Shown here: one piece after another, positions 17,452 through 24,638 of the stretch | How the letters are laid out: each line of letters begins with the position of its first letter | Numbering within the stretch: the stretch's first letter is position 1 | DNA from: Brotaphodocola faecis | GTDB lineage: Bacteria > Bacillota > Clostridia > Lachnospirales > Lachnospiraceae | DNA: 64,000 nucleotides | Reading direction: 5' to 3' | Assembly: GCF_040096075.1 (NCBI RefSeq) | Contig: NZ_JBBMFJ010000018.1 | Span: forward strand, 9,061 to 73,060 | The notes under the pieces: model-generated | Seen by the model: the letters and a program-made list of their open reading frames with translations, nothing else | Database searches by the model: none | Told to the model about the DNA's origin: nothing | Program-made: the position numbers and the translations under genes

Positions 17452-17831
17452 GCTTTTGTCTCCTCTCCTGCGTTTGTTTTATTCTTTTTCAGAAGCTTCA
17501 CCATAAATTCTGTCACCTTACCGGTCACGCCCATGACCACAACCGTAGAAACCAGACAGGTTACGATCAGAGGAATCAGAATTGCTTTCATGGCATCGTA
17601 GCTGTCGATCAGTCCGACGGAAGCCGGAATAAACATAATCGGCATCGTATCCAGAAGGAAATTTCCGGTAGCTTCAATATCTTCCAGTTTCATCACTTTT
17701 GTGCAAAGCAAAAGTAAGAGTAGAAACAGTCCGTATACACCAGCTGGAACCGGCAGCGGCAAAAGCTTGTTTAAAAATTCTCCGATCATCGTAATGCCAA
17801 AGATGATCGCTGATTCTTTGATATACTTCAT
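17448..17831 (-). CDS. lrgA: LrgA/CidA family membrane protein
   Basis: 127 residues from the ATG at 17831 (MKYIKESAIIFG). AAAGGAC is its ribosome-binding site, and an upstream in-frame ATG at 17945 lies before the promoter, so it is rejected. Four membrane helices and the family core LPLPVPAGVYGLFLLLLLL followed by IMFIPASVGLID are clear. It is the first gene of lrgAB. The leader carries a CGGTGA/TCACCG hairpin (17845-17869) close to the ribosome-binding site, a possible control point. Confidence 0.93.
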   Translation of the reverse strand: MKYIKESAIIFGITMIGEFLNKLLPLPVPAGVYGLFLLLLLLCTKVMKLEDIEATGNFLLDTMPIMFIPASVGLIDSYDAMKAILIPLIVTCLVSTVVVMGVTGKVTEFMVKLLKKNKTNAGEETKA

Positions 17832-17910
17832 GATTTGTCCTTTCCGGTGACTGCTGCAACGCATCACCGTTTCGTATTGTATACAGTTCAAATTTTGTAA
17901 ACAGTAATGT

Positions 17911-17938
17911 ATTCTACCATCGGAAACGAAAAAGTCAA
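17911..17938 (-). promoter_or_regulatory. Promoter of lrgAB
   Basis: On the minus strand, -35 TTGACT and -10 TAGAAT are 16 bases apart, with an extended TGG. The -35 lies only 9 bases from the -35 of the divergent GNAT promoter, so the two promoters share one short control region. Confidence 0.8.
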
Positions 17939-17947
17939 TGTACATTC

Positions 17948-17976
17948 TTGTATTCTTTATGTTTTTTTCCTATACT
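17948..17976 (+). promoter_or_regulatory. Promoter of the GNAT gene
   Basis: On the plus strand, -35 TTGTAT and -10 TATACT are 17 bases apart. It is divergent from the lrgA promoter. The in-frame ATG at 17938 lies upstream of this promoter, supporting the later start at 18022. Confidence 0.75.
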
Positions 17977-18021
17977 CTACTTACAAACGAAACGACAGAA
18001 AATTCTCATCAGGAGGTCTCC

Positions 18022-18786
18022 ATGAACCTTGACATTCATATTTGCCCAACCAATTTGCTCACCCAAAAGCAACAGCAGGAACTCGCAGATCTGACTGCTT
18101 TCTGCCGCCATCATGACGGCACTGATTTGTCCTATCCTACCGACGAAGAAGACCTGACTCACATGCTCGGTTATCTTCCGGACGGCCGCCTTGCCGCCTG
18201 CCTGACTCTCATTCCCTACGAGGAAACCCTGGCAGAATGCTGTGCCTTCACCCACCCGGTCTTCCGCAGACAGGGATTCTTTTCCAAGCTTTTAGAAGAA
18301 GCAATCTCCCAGTATCCCAGTGTTGATCTGCTCTTTGCTGTCTCCGAAGACTGCAAAGATGCGCTCAAAGTTCTGGAATCCATGGAGGCAGAGAAGGATT
18401 CCGACGAACATATGATGGAATGTGAGCTGAACAGCCAGTGCATAGCACAGCAGTCCGGCATTGCAGACAGTAGTTTCCATCCGTTTTCCCTGTTCCGGAC
18501 CTCGGAAACCGAATACGTCCTCTACCGCTCCGGTGCTCTCTGCGGTACTGCCTCGGCTGAACCGGTCAGCGAAACTACAGTCTGCCTTCACCATGTGGAA
18601 ATACTTCCGGAATTCCGGAACCAGGGCTGTGGAACTGCATTTTTGTGCCTGCTTCTCCCCAGCCTTTCCGAAAACGGATTCCGGAAGGTCATTTTGCAGG
18701 TCGCCGGAGATAATGCCCCCGCCATGGCCCTGTATAAAAAAACAGGGTTTTCTGTCACGAAAACCCTGTCGTATTACTTCTATTAA
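18022..18786 (+). CDS. Tandem GNAT-type N-acetyltransferase
   Basis: 254 residues from the ATG at 18022 (MNLDIHICPTN), with AGGAGG 6 bases upstream. Two GNAT-like halves are visible. One has the acetyl-CoA loop RRQGFFSKLLEEA (about residues 80-92). The other is a more complete C-terminal copy with FRNQGCGTAFL and DNAPAMALYKKTGF (about residues 195-247). GNAT enzymes pass an acetyl group from acetyl-CoA to an amine; the substrate here is unknown. It stands alone on the plus strand, divergent from lrgAB and convergent with mrp. Its last codons also encode the mrp terminator. Confidence 0.87.
   Translation: MNLDIHICPTNLLTQKQQQELADLTAFCRHHDGTDLSYPTDEEDLTHMLGYLPDGRLAACLTLIPYEETLAECCAFTHPVFRRQGFFSKLLEEAISQYPSVDLLFAVSEDCKDALKVLESMEAEKDSDEHMMECELNSQCIAQQSGIADSSFHPFSLFRTSETEYVLYRSGALCGTASAEPVSETTVCLHHVEILPEFRNQGCGTAFLCLLLPSLSENGFRKVILQVAGDNAPAMALYKKTGFSVTKTLSYYFY
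18736..18769 (-). terminator. Terminator of mrp inside the GNAT coding end
   Basis: On the minus strand a perfect 11-bp stem (ACAGGGTTTTC/GAAAACCCTGT) with a 6-base loop is followed by seven T. It begins 57 bases after the mrp stop and lies wholly within the last codons of the convergent GNAT gene. Confidence 0.85.
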
Positions 18787-18826
18787 AATCGAACAATTGT
18801 ACAGGTGATGCCTGATTTTCTGTGCT

Positions 18827-19663
18827 TTACAGCTCCATAGCCTTCTCAGCTGCCAGATCAAACCAGTCTCTCTCCAGATACTCGATGGTGCCGTTGTCCA
18901 CATGCTCGGCTACCTTCGGGTCAATCGGGAGCTTAGCCAGTACCGGAATGTTGTACTCTTTGGCAATCTCATCGATATGGCTCTCACCGAATACAGAGAT
19001 CTTCTTGCCGCAGTCCGGGCACTCTAAGTAGCTCATGTTCTCCACCAGGCCAAGGATCGGAATATTCATCTTCTGAGCCATTTTCACAGCCTTAGCCACG
19101 ATCATGGAAACCAGCTCCTGCGGAGAGGTTACGATGATGATGCCATTCACCGGAAGGGACTGGAATACGGTTAAAGGAACGTCACCGGTTCCCGGCGGCA
19201 TGTCCACGAACATGTAATCTACATCCTCCCAGAGAGTTTCATTCCAGAACTGTTTGACAGCGCCTGCAATAACCGGACCTCTCCAGATGACCGGATCGGT
19301 GTCGTTGTCTAACAGCAGGTTTGCGGACATGATGTCGATGCCCAGCGCGGAAGTAGCCGGGATCATCAGGTTGTCCTTGGTCATCATGACCATGTTATTA
19401 TTCAGGCCAAATGCCTTCGGGATAGACGGACCGGTAATGTCCGCATCCAGGATTGCGGTATGCTTGCCCTTGCTGTTCATCTTCACTGCCATCATGGCGG
19501 TGACCAGGGATTTGCCGACGCCGCCCTTACCGCTGACTACGCCGATTACTTTTTTCACACTGCTTGCCGGATTTAACGGCTCTAAAAAACTTGTCTGCTC
19601 TGCCGTGCGGCTTCCACAGGATTCGCCGCAGGTGCTGCAGTTATGGGTACAATTTTCGCTCAT
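18827..19663 (-). CDS. mrp: Mrp/NBP35 family ATP-binding Fe-S carrier protein
   Basis: 278 residues from the ATG at 19663 (MSENCTHNCSTCGESC). TGGAGG is its ribosome-binding site; an upstream ATG at 19723 is rejected. This is a P-loop ATPase of the ParA/MinD type that binds and delivers iron-sulphur clusters. The N-terminus carries a Cys-rich motif. The deviant Walker A is VSGKGGVGKS, Walker B is MFVDMPPGTGD, and the C-terminal CPDC pair is the usual bridging-cluster site. Confidence 0.94.
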   Translation of the reverse strand: MSENCTHNCSTCGESCGSRTAEQTSFLEPLNPASSVKKVIGVVSGKGGVGKSLVTAMMAVKMNSKGKHTAILDADITGPSIPKAFGLNNNMVMMTKDNLMIPATSALGIDIMSANLLLDNDTDPVIWRGPVIAGAVKQFWNETLWEDVDYMFVDMPPGTGDVPLTVFQSLPVNGIIIVTSPQELVSMIVAKAVKMAQKMNIPILGLVENMSYLECPDCGKKISVFGESHIDEIAKEYNIPVLAKLPIDPKVAEHVDNGTIEYLERDWFDLAAEKAMEL

Positions 19664-19718
19664 GTAAATACCTCCAGATTCTGATACACTCTTTGTGTTA
19701 CTGCTGACCCTGAATTCA

Positions 19719-19727
19719 AGCATACCA
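19719..19727 (-). promoter_or_regulatory. Probable extended -10 promoter of mrp
   Basis: On the minus strand, TGGTATGCT lies about 55 bases upstream of the mrp ATG. No good -35 is found at 17 bases (TTTTGT), so it would depend on the extended -10. Confidence 0.45.
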
Positions 19728-19802
19728 CATTTCTCTCCAAAACAAAACCCTTGTATACAAAAATATGTTACCGCTCATGCGTTGCACAAACAAAAATACA
19801 CC

Positions 19803-19830
19803 TTGTATGACGTGTGGAATCTGGTATAAT
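19803..19830 (+). promoter_or_regulatory. Promoter of the RelQ-type gene
   Basis: On the plus strand, -35 TTGTAT and -10 TATAAT are 16 bases apart, with an extended TGG before the -10. It lies 70 bases ahead of the ATG. Confidence 0.85.
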
Positions 19831-19846
19831 ATAGATAATATTCCAA

Positions 19847-19874
19847 CAATATTTTCCAGATACAGGAAATATTG
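19847..19874 (+). other. Leader hairpin of the RelQ-type gene
   Basis: In the 5' leader, CAATATTTTCC (19847-19857) pairs with GGAAATATTG (19865-19874) apart from a one-base bulge. It has no T run, so it is not a terminator. It may influence mRNA stability or translation. Confidence 0.45.
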
Positions 19875-19900
19875 CACAAAAAGCAACGAGGTAGTTACCA

Positions 19901-20611
19901 ATGAACATGAATATGAACCCGAACAGCGAGCTGGTTCAGTCCGCTGTCAACGTCCCGAATCTCGTACAGGTTCCGGACGCCCTCATCAGCCAGGCACAGG
20001 AATTCCAGCGTGCCATGATGATGTACACCTGCGCCATCCGCGAAGTGAAAACCAAACTGGAAGTCTTAAACGATGAGCTTTCCATTAAAAATCAGAGAAA
20101 CCCCATCGAGATGATCAAGTCCCGGGTGAAAAAGCCTTTAAGCATCGTAGAAAAGCTGCAGCGCAGAAACCTTCCGGTCACGCTCGAATCCATGATGAAC
20201 AACTTAGACGATGTAGCCGGCATCCGTGTCATCTGCTCCTTCGTGGACGATATCTATGCCGTAGCCAACATGCTGGTAAGCCAGGATGACATCACCGTCA
20301 TTGCCATCAAGGACTACATCAAAAATCCGAAGTCCAACGGCTACCGCAGCTACCACCTCATCATTGAAATCCCGGTTTTCTTCTCAGAAGAGAAAAAGAA
20401 CCTGCGCGTAGAAGTCCAGATCCGTACCATTGCCATGGATTTCTGGGCCAGCCTGGACCACCAGTTAAAGTACAAAAAGGACATCGGCGCTGCCGCTGAC
20501 GAAATCAGCGAAGACCTGCGCCAGTGCGCCGAAGTCATTGCCGCCACCGACCAGCACATGCTCCAGATCCGAAAGAGTATTGAGGAAAAAAGCGCACGGC
20601 AAAGTAAATAG
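19901..20611 (+). CDS. relQ: Small alarmone synthetase (GTP pyrophosphokinase, RelQ-like)
   Basis: 236 residues: a single (p)ppGpp synthetase domain without the hydrolase, TGS or ACT domains of long Rel. It moves pyrophosphate from ATP to GTP or GDP. Synthetase motifs are IKSRVKKPLSIVEKL, DVAGIRVICSF, NPKSNGYRSYHL and VEVQIRTIAMDFWAS followed by LDHQLKYK. The C-terminal helix may support tetramer formation as in RelQ. It has its own promoter and terminator on the plus strand, divergent from mrp. Confidence 0.93.
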   Translation: MNMNMNPNSELVQSAVNVPNLVQVPDALISQAQEFQRAMMMYTCAIREVKTKLEVLNDELSIKNQRNPIEMIKSRVKKPLSIVEKLQRRNLPVTLESMMNNLDDVAGIRVICSFVDDIYAVANMLVSQDDITVIAIKDYIKNPKSNGYRSYHLIIEIPVFFSEEKKNLRVEVQIRTIAMDFWASLDHQLKYKKDIGAAADEISEDLRQCAEVIAATDQHMLQIRKSIEEKSARQSK

Positions 20612-20630
20612 CAATTTATTCCAACACAAT

Positions 20631-20675
20631 AGGACCGGAAAATCTGCCGCGGCGGATTTTTCCGGTCCTTGTTTT
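20631..20675 (+). terminator. Terminator after relQ
   Basis: AGGACCGGAAAATC (20631-20644) pairs with GATTTTTCCGGTCCT (20655-20669) with one bulged T, followed on the plus strand by TTGTTTTT. On the minus strand the T run is poor, so stopping folT transcripts here is less certain. Confidence 0.85.
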
Positions 20676-20687
20676 TGCGCAATATTT

Positions 20688-21260
20688 TTAGATGAGTGCT
20701 TTGCGCCCTGCCGTTTTCAGCAGGCGGAACACTCCGGATGCCTCCAGTGTCTTTCCGATGGTGTAAAACAGCATGGAATTGACGGGCCACATGATGAGGT
20801 TTTTGAGTACCCGCATCGGCAGGAGTGCCAGGAATCCTTTTCCGTAGAGCATGCTCAGCCACAGGGTTCCAAGGAGCATGTTGCAGATGACGGATACGGT
20901 CAGCTCTGCAGCCAGCACCCGGACAAGACTGATGGGACGCTTGTAGAGGAAGCAGCCATAGAGAACACCGCCAACCATGGCTCCGATGGTAAAGCCCGGG
21001 AAGTATGCGCCGGTCGGGCGGATGATGTATTTTAAGATATCAAGAGCGCCGCCGAACATCCCGCCTGCCACCGGACCGAACAGATAGTAGACAAACTGAT
21101 TGGCAATGGTGGAAAAGCCAATCTTCAAATAATCTCCCAGCACCAGGGTAAAGTACCCCAGCACCACCGAGATGGCCGCAAACATGGCCATAACCGTGAC
21201 CGTGTTAACATGCTTCAACTCTTCCAAGGAATCCGTGAACAAAGCTGTAAATTTCTTCAT
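20688..21260 (-). CDS. folT: Folate-family ECF transporter S component
   Basis: 190 residues from the ATG at 21260 (MKKFTALFTDSLEELKHV). The upstream part of the frame is riboswitch RNA, so the ATG at 21413 is rejected. Six membrane helices and motifs such as VMAMFAAISVVLGYFT and FGPVAGGMFGGALDILKYIIRPTG are typical of folate-binding S components. These work with a shared energy module (EcfA-A'-T) not found in this window. The upstream tetrahydrofolate riboswitch independently supports folate as the substrate. Confidence 0.92.
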   Translation of the reverse strand: MKKFTALFTDSLEELKHVNTVTVMAMFAAISVVLGYFTLVLGDYLKIGFSTIANQFVYYLFGPVAGGMFGGALDILKYIIRPTGAYFPGFTIGAMVGGVLYGCFLYKRPISLVRVLAAELTVSVICNMLLGTLWLSMLYGKGFLALLPMRVLKNLIMWPVNSMLFYTIGKTLEASGVFRLLKTAGRKALI

Positions 21261-21271
21261 AAAAAAATTAC

Positions 21272-21302
21272 CTCCTTTGCAGAATTCTCTACTACAAAGG
21301 AG
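21272..21302 (-). promoter_or_regulatory. Shine-Dalgarno-sequestering hairpin of folT
   Basis: CAAAGGAG, which holds the folT ribosome-binding site, can pair perfectly with CTCCTTTG 15 bases upstream. This is a likely expression platform for the riboswitch, acting on translation. Confidence 0.75.
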
Positions 21303-21318
21303 ATAAGATATCCTCTTC

Positions 21319-21428
21319 GCAGCGGGATGCGGTCCGCGTACCGCGAAACTGCTGTATCCCACCAGTTTCTTCGTCCTGCCGGCAACTCCCTGTCCGGCTG
21401 GCACTTGACGCACGCAGACCTACTCTGC
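21319..21428 (-). promoter_or_regulatory. Tetrahydrofolate (THF) riboswitch
   Basis: The 110-base leader on the minus strand matches the THF-I pattern in order. P1 is GCAG..CTGC. It is followed by AGAGTAGG, GCGTCAAGTG, GGGAG, a pseudoknot-type CCGGC/GCCGG stem, GGACGAAG, CGGTACGCGG and GCATCCCGCT. These align with the conserved AGAGUAG, UUAAGUG, ACGAAG and GCAUCC segments of known folT leaders. It lies between a strong promoter and a hairpin that hides the ribosome-binding site, so THF binding would be expected to lower folT translation. Based on pattern reading, not a covariance search. Confidence 0.85.
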
Positions 21429-21488
21429 TTTCTTTATTTTATTTTTGGTATAACGCTCAAACCGCCTTCGCAGCTGCCGTTGCGAGCT

Positions 21489-21517
21489 ACTATAGCACTT
21501 TTTTTGACTCCTGTAAA
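21489..21517 (-). promoter_or_regulatory. Promoter of riboswitch-folT
   Basis: On the minus strand, -35 TTTACA and -10 TATAGT are 17 bases apart, with an extended TGC. It overlaps the last codons of the upstream MATE gene, so folT can be transcribed separately. Confidence 0.85.
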
Positions 21518-22842
21518 GTGTACTTTCGCATTTTGTAAATATAATATGGAATCAGCGGGATCAGAGCGGAGATCCAGGCCGCCGGGTCAGACAGACAGGT
21601 CTGCACAAAGCCACCGCCCAGATGCAGTACCAGCACAACCACCGCACCTCTTGCCAGCAGTTCAAACACACCGCCCAGCATCGGCACCAGTCCGTATCCC
21701 ATTCCCTGAAGCGCGTTCCGGTAAAGGAAGATGCTGCCCAGAAACGGATAACACCAGGATACAGTCTTAAAGTACTGATTTGCCGCGTCAATGACCACAG
21801 TCTTGGAACTGTCCACAAAGATCAGCGTCAGCTTCCCTGCAAAGAAATGGATGATCAGAAAGGAAGCCGCTGCCGCAATCAGGATCATGATCTGGGTATC
21901 TTTTACACCCTGGCGCACCCGGTCTAACCGTCCAGCGCCGCGGTTCTGTCCCACAAAAGTGGCGATCGTCGCGCCAAACGCAATGAAAATGGTATTGACC
22001 ATGTTCTGCAGCTTTCCGGCTGCCGCATAGCCCGCAATGTAATCCGCGCCAAACACATTGATGGCACTCTGCACGATGATGGTTCCGATGGCCGTAATGG
22101 AAAACTGCAGTCCCATCGGTACACCAATGGACAAAAGACGCTGCATCATGGAAACATCCGATTCAAAATCTGCCTTCTGCAGCTTTAAAATGTCAAACTT
22201 CAGAATGATGTAAACCAGACACAGCAGTGCGGAAATTCCCTGGGCAATGACCGTCGCGTACGCGCAGCCCTCCACGCCCATGTGGAATTTCACAATAAAC
22301 AGCACATCCAGTCCTGCATTGATCACCGCGGAGATGATCAGGAAATACAGTGGAGAACGCCCGTCTCCCAGTGCCCGCAGCACTGCGGCAAAGGCATTGT
22401 AAGCCGCCGTCACGCAGAGACCTGCGTAAATAATCCCCATGTAGGCTGCCGTCTGTCCAATAATCTCGTCCGGCGTGTTCATGAGCCGAAGGATCGGTAG
22501 ATTAAAAATCATAAGCCCTGCAGTCATGGCCACAACAAAGGCCACGCACAGATACACCGACATGGCCACATATCGGCGCATCTGCTGGTAGTCCTTCGCG
22601 CCAAAGCTCTGGGCTACCATGATGGAAAAACCACTGGTGATTCCCTGAAGCCATCCGGTCACCAGAAAGATCAGGGATGTGGTGCTTCCGATGGCCGCCA
22701 GCGCGTTGACGCCAATGTAGCGGCCGGCCACCACGGAATCCACCAGATTGTAAAACTGCTGAAAAATATTTCCCAGATACGTTGGGATCATAAATGCCAG
22801 GATCAGGCGCACGGGATTGCCCCGCGTCATATCATTTGTCAT
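21490..22842 (-). CDS. MATE family efflux transporter
   Basis: 450 residues with twelve membrane helices in two similar halves. Family motifs are FYNLVDSVVAGRYIGVNALAAIG (half one) and GAGRLDRVRQGVK, with TFVGQNRGAG, in half two. MATE pumps expel cationic drugs or metabolites using a sodium or proton gradient; this one's substrate is unknown. It starts 25 bases after the yfcC-like gene and has its own AGGAG site, so the two are probably one transcript. Confidence 0.95.
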   Translation of the reverse strand: MTNDMTRGNPVRLILAFMIPTYLGNIFQQFYNLVDSVVAGRYIGVNALAAIGSTTSLIFLVTGWLQGITSGFSIMVAQSFGAKDYQQMRRYVAMSVYLCVAFVVAMTAGLMIFNLPILRLMNTPDEIIGQTAAYMGIIYAGLCVTAAYNAFAAVLRALGDGRSPLYFLIISAVINAGLDVLFIVKFHMGVEGCAYATVIAQGISALLCLVYIILKFDILKLQKADFESDVSMMQRLLSIGVPMGLQFSITAIGTIIVQSAINVFGADYIAGYAAAGKLQNMVNTIFIAFGATIATFVGQNRGAGRLDRVRQGVKDTQIMILIAAAASFLIIHFFAGKLTLIFVDSSKTVVIDAANQYFKTVSWCYPFLGSIFLYRNALQGMGYGLVPMLGGVFELLARGAVVVLVLHLGGGFVQTCLSDPAAWISALIPLIPYYIYKMRKYTLQESKKVL

Positions 22843-22867
22843 GCTGAATTACTCCTGCACTTTCTGA

Positions 22868-24379
22868 TTAGGACAGTCCGATCATCATAGCTGCCACCAC
22901 TGCGATGGACGCAAACACAAACAGGAATGCCTGGAACTTGATCTGGAACTTTGCCCACTGTCCCCACTCCAGCTTTGCTGCAGCCAGCGCGCCAAGCAGG
23001 CATCCGCTGGTCGGAACAATAAAGTTGGTGAAGGCGTCACCAAGCTGGTAAGACAGGACTGCAACCTGGCGTTCTACGCCTACGAGGTCTGCAAGCGGTG
23101 CCATGATCGGCATGGTCAGCGCTGCCTGTCCGGAACCGGATACAACAAAGAAGTTGAATACGGACTGGAATACATACATCAGCCATGCAGAGATCACCGG
23201 CGGGAAATTCTTCATGCCGTTGCTGATGGTGTACAGAATGGTGTTCAGTACGGTTCCATCGGTTGCGCTGGTTCCGCCCAGAATGATGATGATACCCTGT
23301 GCCATACCGACGCACATAGCCGCGCCCAGAAGATCTGCAGCGCCACGGTCAAAGGCACGCGGGATGTCATTTAACTGCATGCCGTTTAAGTGGAAAATGA
23401 GACCGATGATACCGGAAACAAGACCCATAACGAAGAACTGGGAAGCAATCTCCGGAATGTAGTAGCCCTGAGTCACAACGCCCCAGATGGTCCATACCAT
23501 GCAGGCTGCGATGGTCAGCAGAACCAGCTTGTGTCCCAGTGTGAACGGAAGCTCCTCTTTGCCATTCTTCGCGAAGTCCTCACGGTACTCCTGATCAGAC
23601 TCGTATGCAACAGACATCTTCGGGTTCTTTTTCACCTTTGCGGCATAACGCATGGTGAATACGCAGGTCAGCGCAGTAAAGATGATCCATAACGGAATAC
23701 GGAACCAGGCTCCGGACATAACCGGGATTCCTGCGATACCCTGTGCCACTGCCAGGCCGAACGGGTTCTGCCAGGAGGTACCGAAACCGATCTGGGTTGC
23801 CACGTAGCTGCACATGATGCCGACTACCGCGTCATAGCCCATGGCGATGAACATCGGCACCAGAATCATAACGAACGGAATGGCCTCCTCGCCCATGCCG
23901 AACACTGCGCCGCCCAGGGAAAACAGGACGGTGAGGATCGGCACCAGGAGAATCTCCTTGCCGTTTGTCATGCTGATGACACGCATGATTCCGTTCTCTA
24001 CGGCACCTGTTCTGAGTACGATACCGAAGGATCCGCCTACAACCAGGATGAACGCGATGATGCCAACTGCGGTACCATTTTTCGTTCCGGTTGTCATACC
24101 CTCAAATACATAGTTTAAAATACCCTGACCGCCGAAATCTTCTGTACCGAAGAGCGGCGCAACTTTCGTCACCTTGTTTCCATTCTCATCCAGGACATAC
24201 TCAAAGCTGTCCGGATCCAGAACGGTTCTGGTCTTCTCTTCCCCGTTCATGGTGTAGGTGATTTCTTTTGTCTCATATTTACCCAGCGGGATAAACATGG
24301 TCAGGATTGCTGCAAACAGAATTACACCAAAGATGATGATGTACGTATGCGGCATCTGAAACTTCTTTTTCTTTTCCAT
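22868..24379 (-). CDS. YfcC/ArcD-like membrane transporter
   Basis: 503 residues from the ATG at 24379 (MEKKKKFQMPHTYIIIFGV). GAGGAAC is its ribosome-binding site, and a 16-residue longer start is rejected because it lies so close to the promoter. About twelve helices and the motifs FGMGEEAIPFVMILVPMFIA and GTSWQNPFGLAVAQGIAGIP mark the YfcC family, related to DcuC-type carriers. Members are annotated as arginine/ornithine, basic amino-acid or C4-dicarboxylate transporters. The substrate cannot be set from sequence. The next gene downstream is a MATE pump. Confidence 0.88.
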   Translation of the reverse strand: MEKKKKFQMPHTYIIIFGVILFAAILTMFIPLGKYETKEITYTMNGEEKTRTVLDPDSFEYVLDENGNKVTKVAPLFGTEDFGGQGILNYVFEGMTTGTKNGTAVGIIAFILVVGGSFGIVLRTGAVENGIMRVISMTNGKEILLVPILTVLFSLGGAVFGMGEEAIPFVMILVPMFIAMGYDAVVGIMCSYVATQIGFGTSWQNPFGLAVAQGIAGIPVMSGAWFRIPLWIIFTALTCVFTMRYAAKVKKNPKMSVAYESDQEYREDFAKNGKEELPFTLGHKLVLLTIAACMVWTIWGVVTQGYYIPEIASQFFVMGLVSGIIGLIFHLNGMQLNDIPRAFDRGAADLLGAAMCVGMAQGIIIILGGTSATDGTVLNTILYTISNGMKNFPPVISAWLMYVFQSVFNFFVVSGSGQAALTMPIMAPLADLVGVERQVAVLSYQLGDAFTNFIVPTSGCLLGALAAAKLEWGQWAKFQIKFQAFLFVFASIAVVAAMMIGLS

Positions 24380-24430
24380 TTGTAGTTCCTCTTCATTCTC
24401 AATGATAAAATTAACGTGTCGCAACAAAAA

Positions 24431-24459
24431 ATTATAACATACCGTAAAGAAATTGTAAA
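24431..24459 (-). promoter_or_regulatory. Promoter of the yfcC-MATE pair
   Basis: On the minus strand, -35 TTTACA and -10 TATAAT are 17 bases apart, about 45 bases before the start. The rest of the gap up to 24638 is AT-rich, and I see no gene or clear terminator in it. Confidence 0.85.
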
Positions 24460-24638
24460 CGAATCGACCGCATATTTTGTATTTCCACCGCGGATTTCTG
24501 TGTGCATACGGCGGTATTCGGGCTCCAATTGTTAACTGTCATCATATTTTTAGTTGACATTCTGTTTTTTTCGTGTTATACCTAAAACCATTAACGCAGT
24601 TTTATTCTATGTTTTTACACCGTTGTTCCATGCTTTTC

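Noticed and set aside
21261..21413. N-terminal extension of FolT by 51 residues
   Set aside because: This stretch is the riboswitch and its expression platform; the AAAGGAGG site fits only the ATG at 21260.
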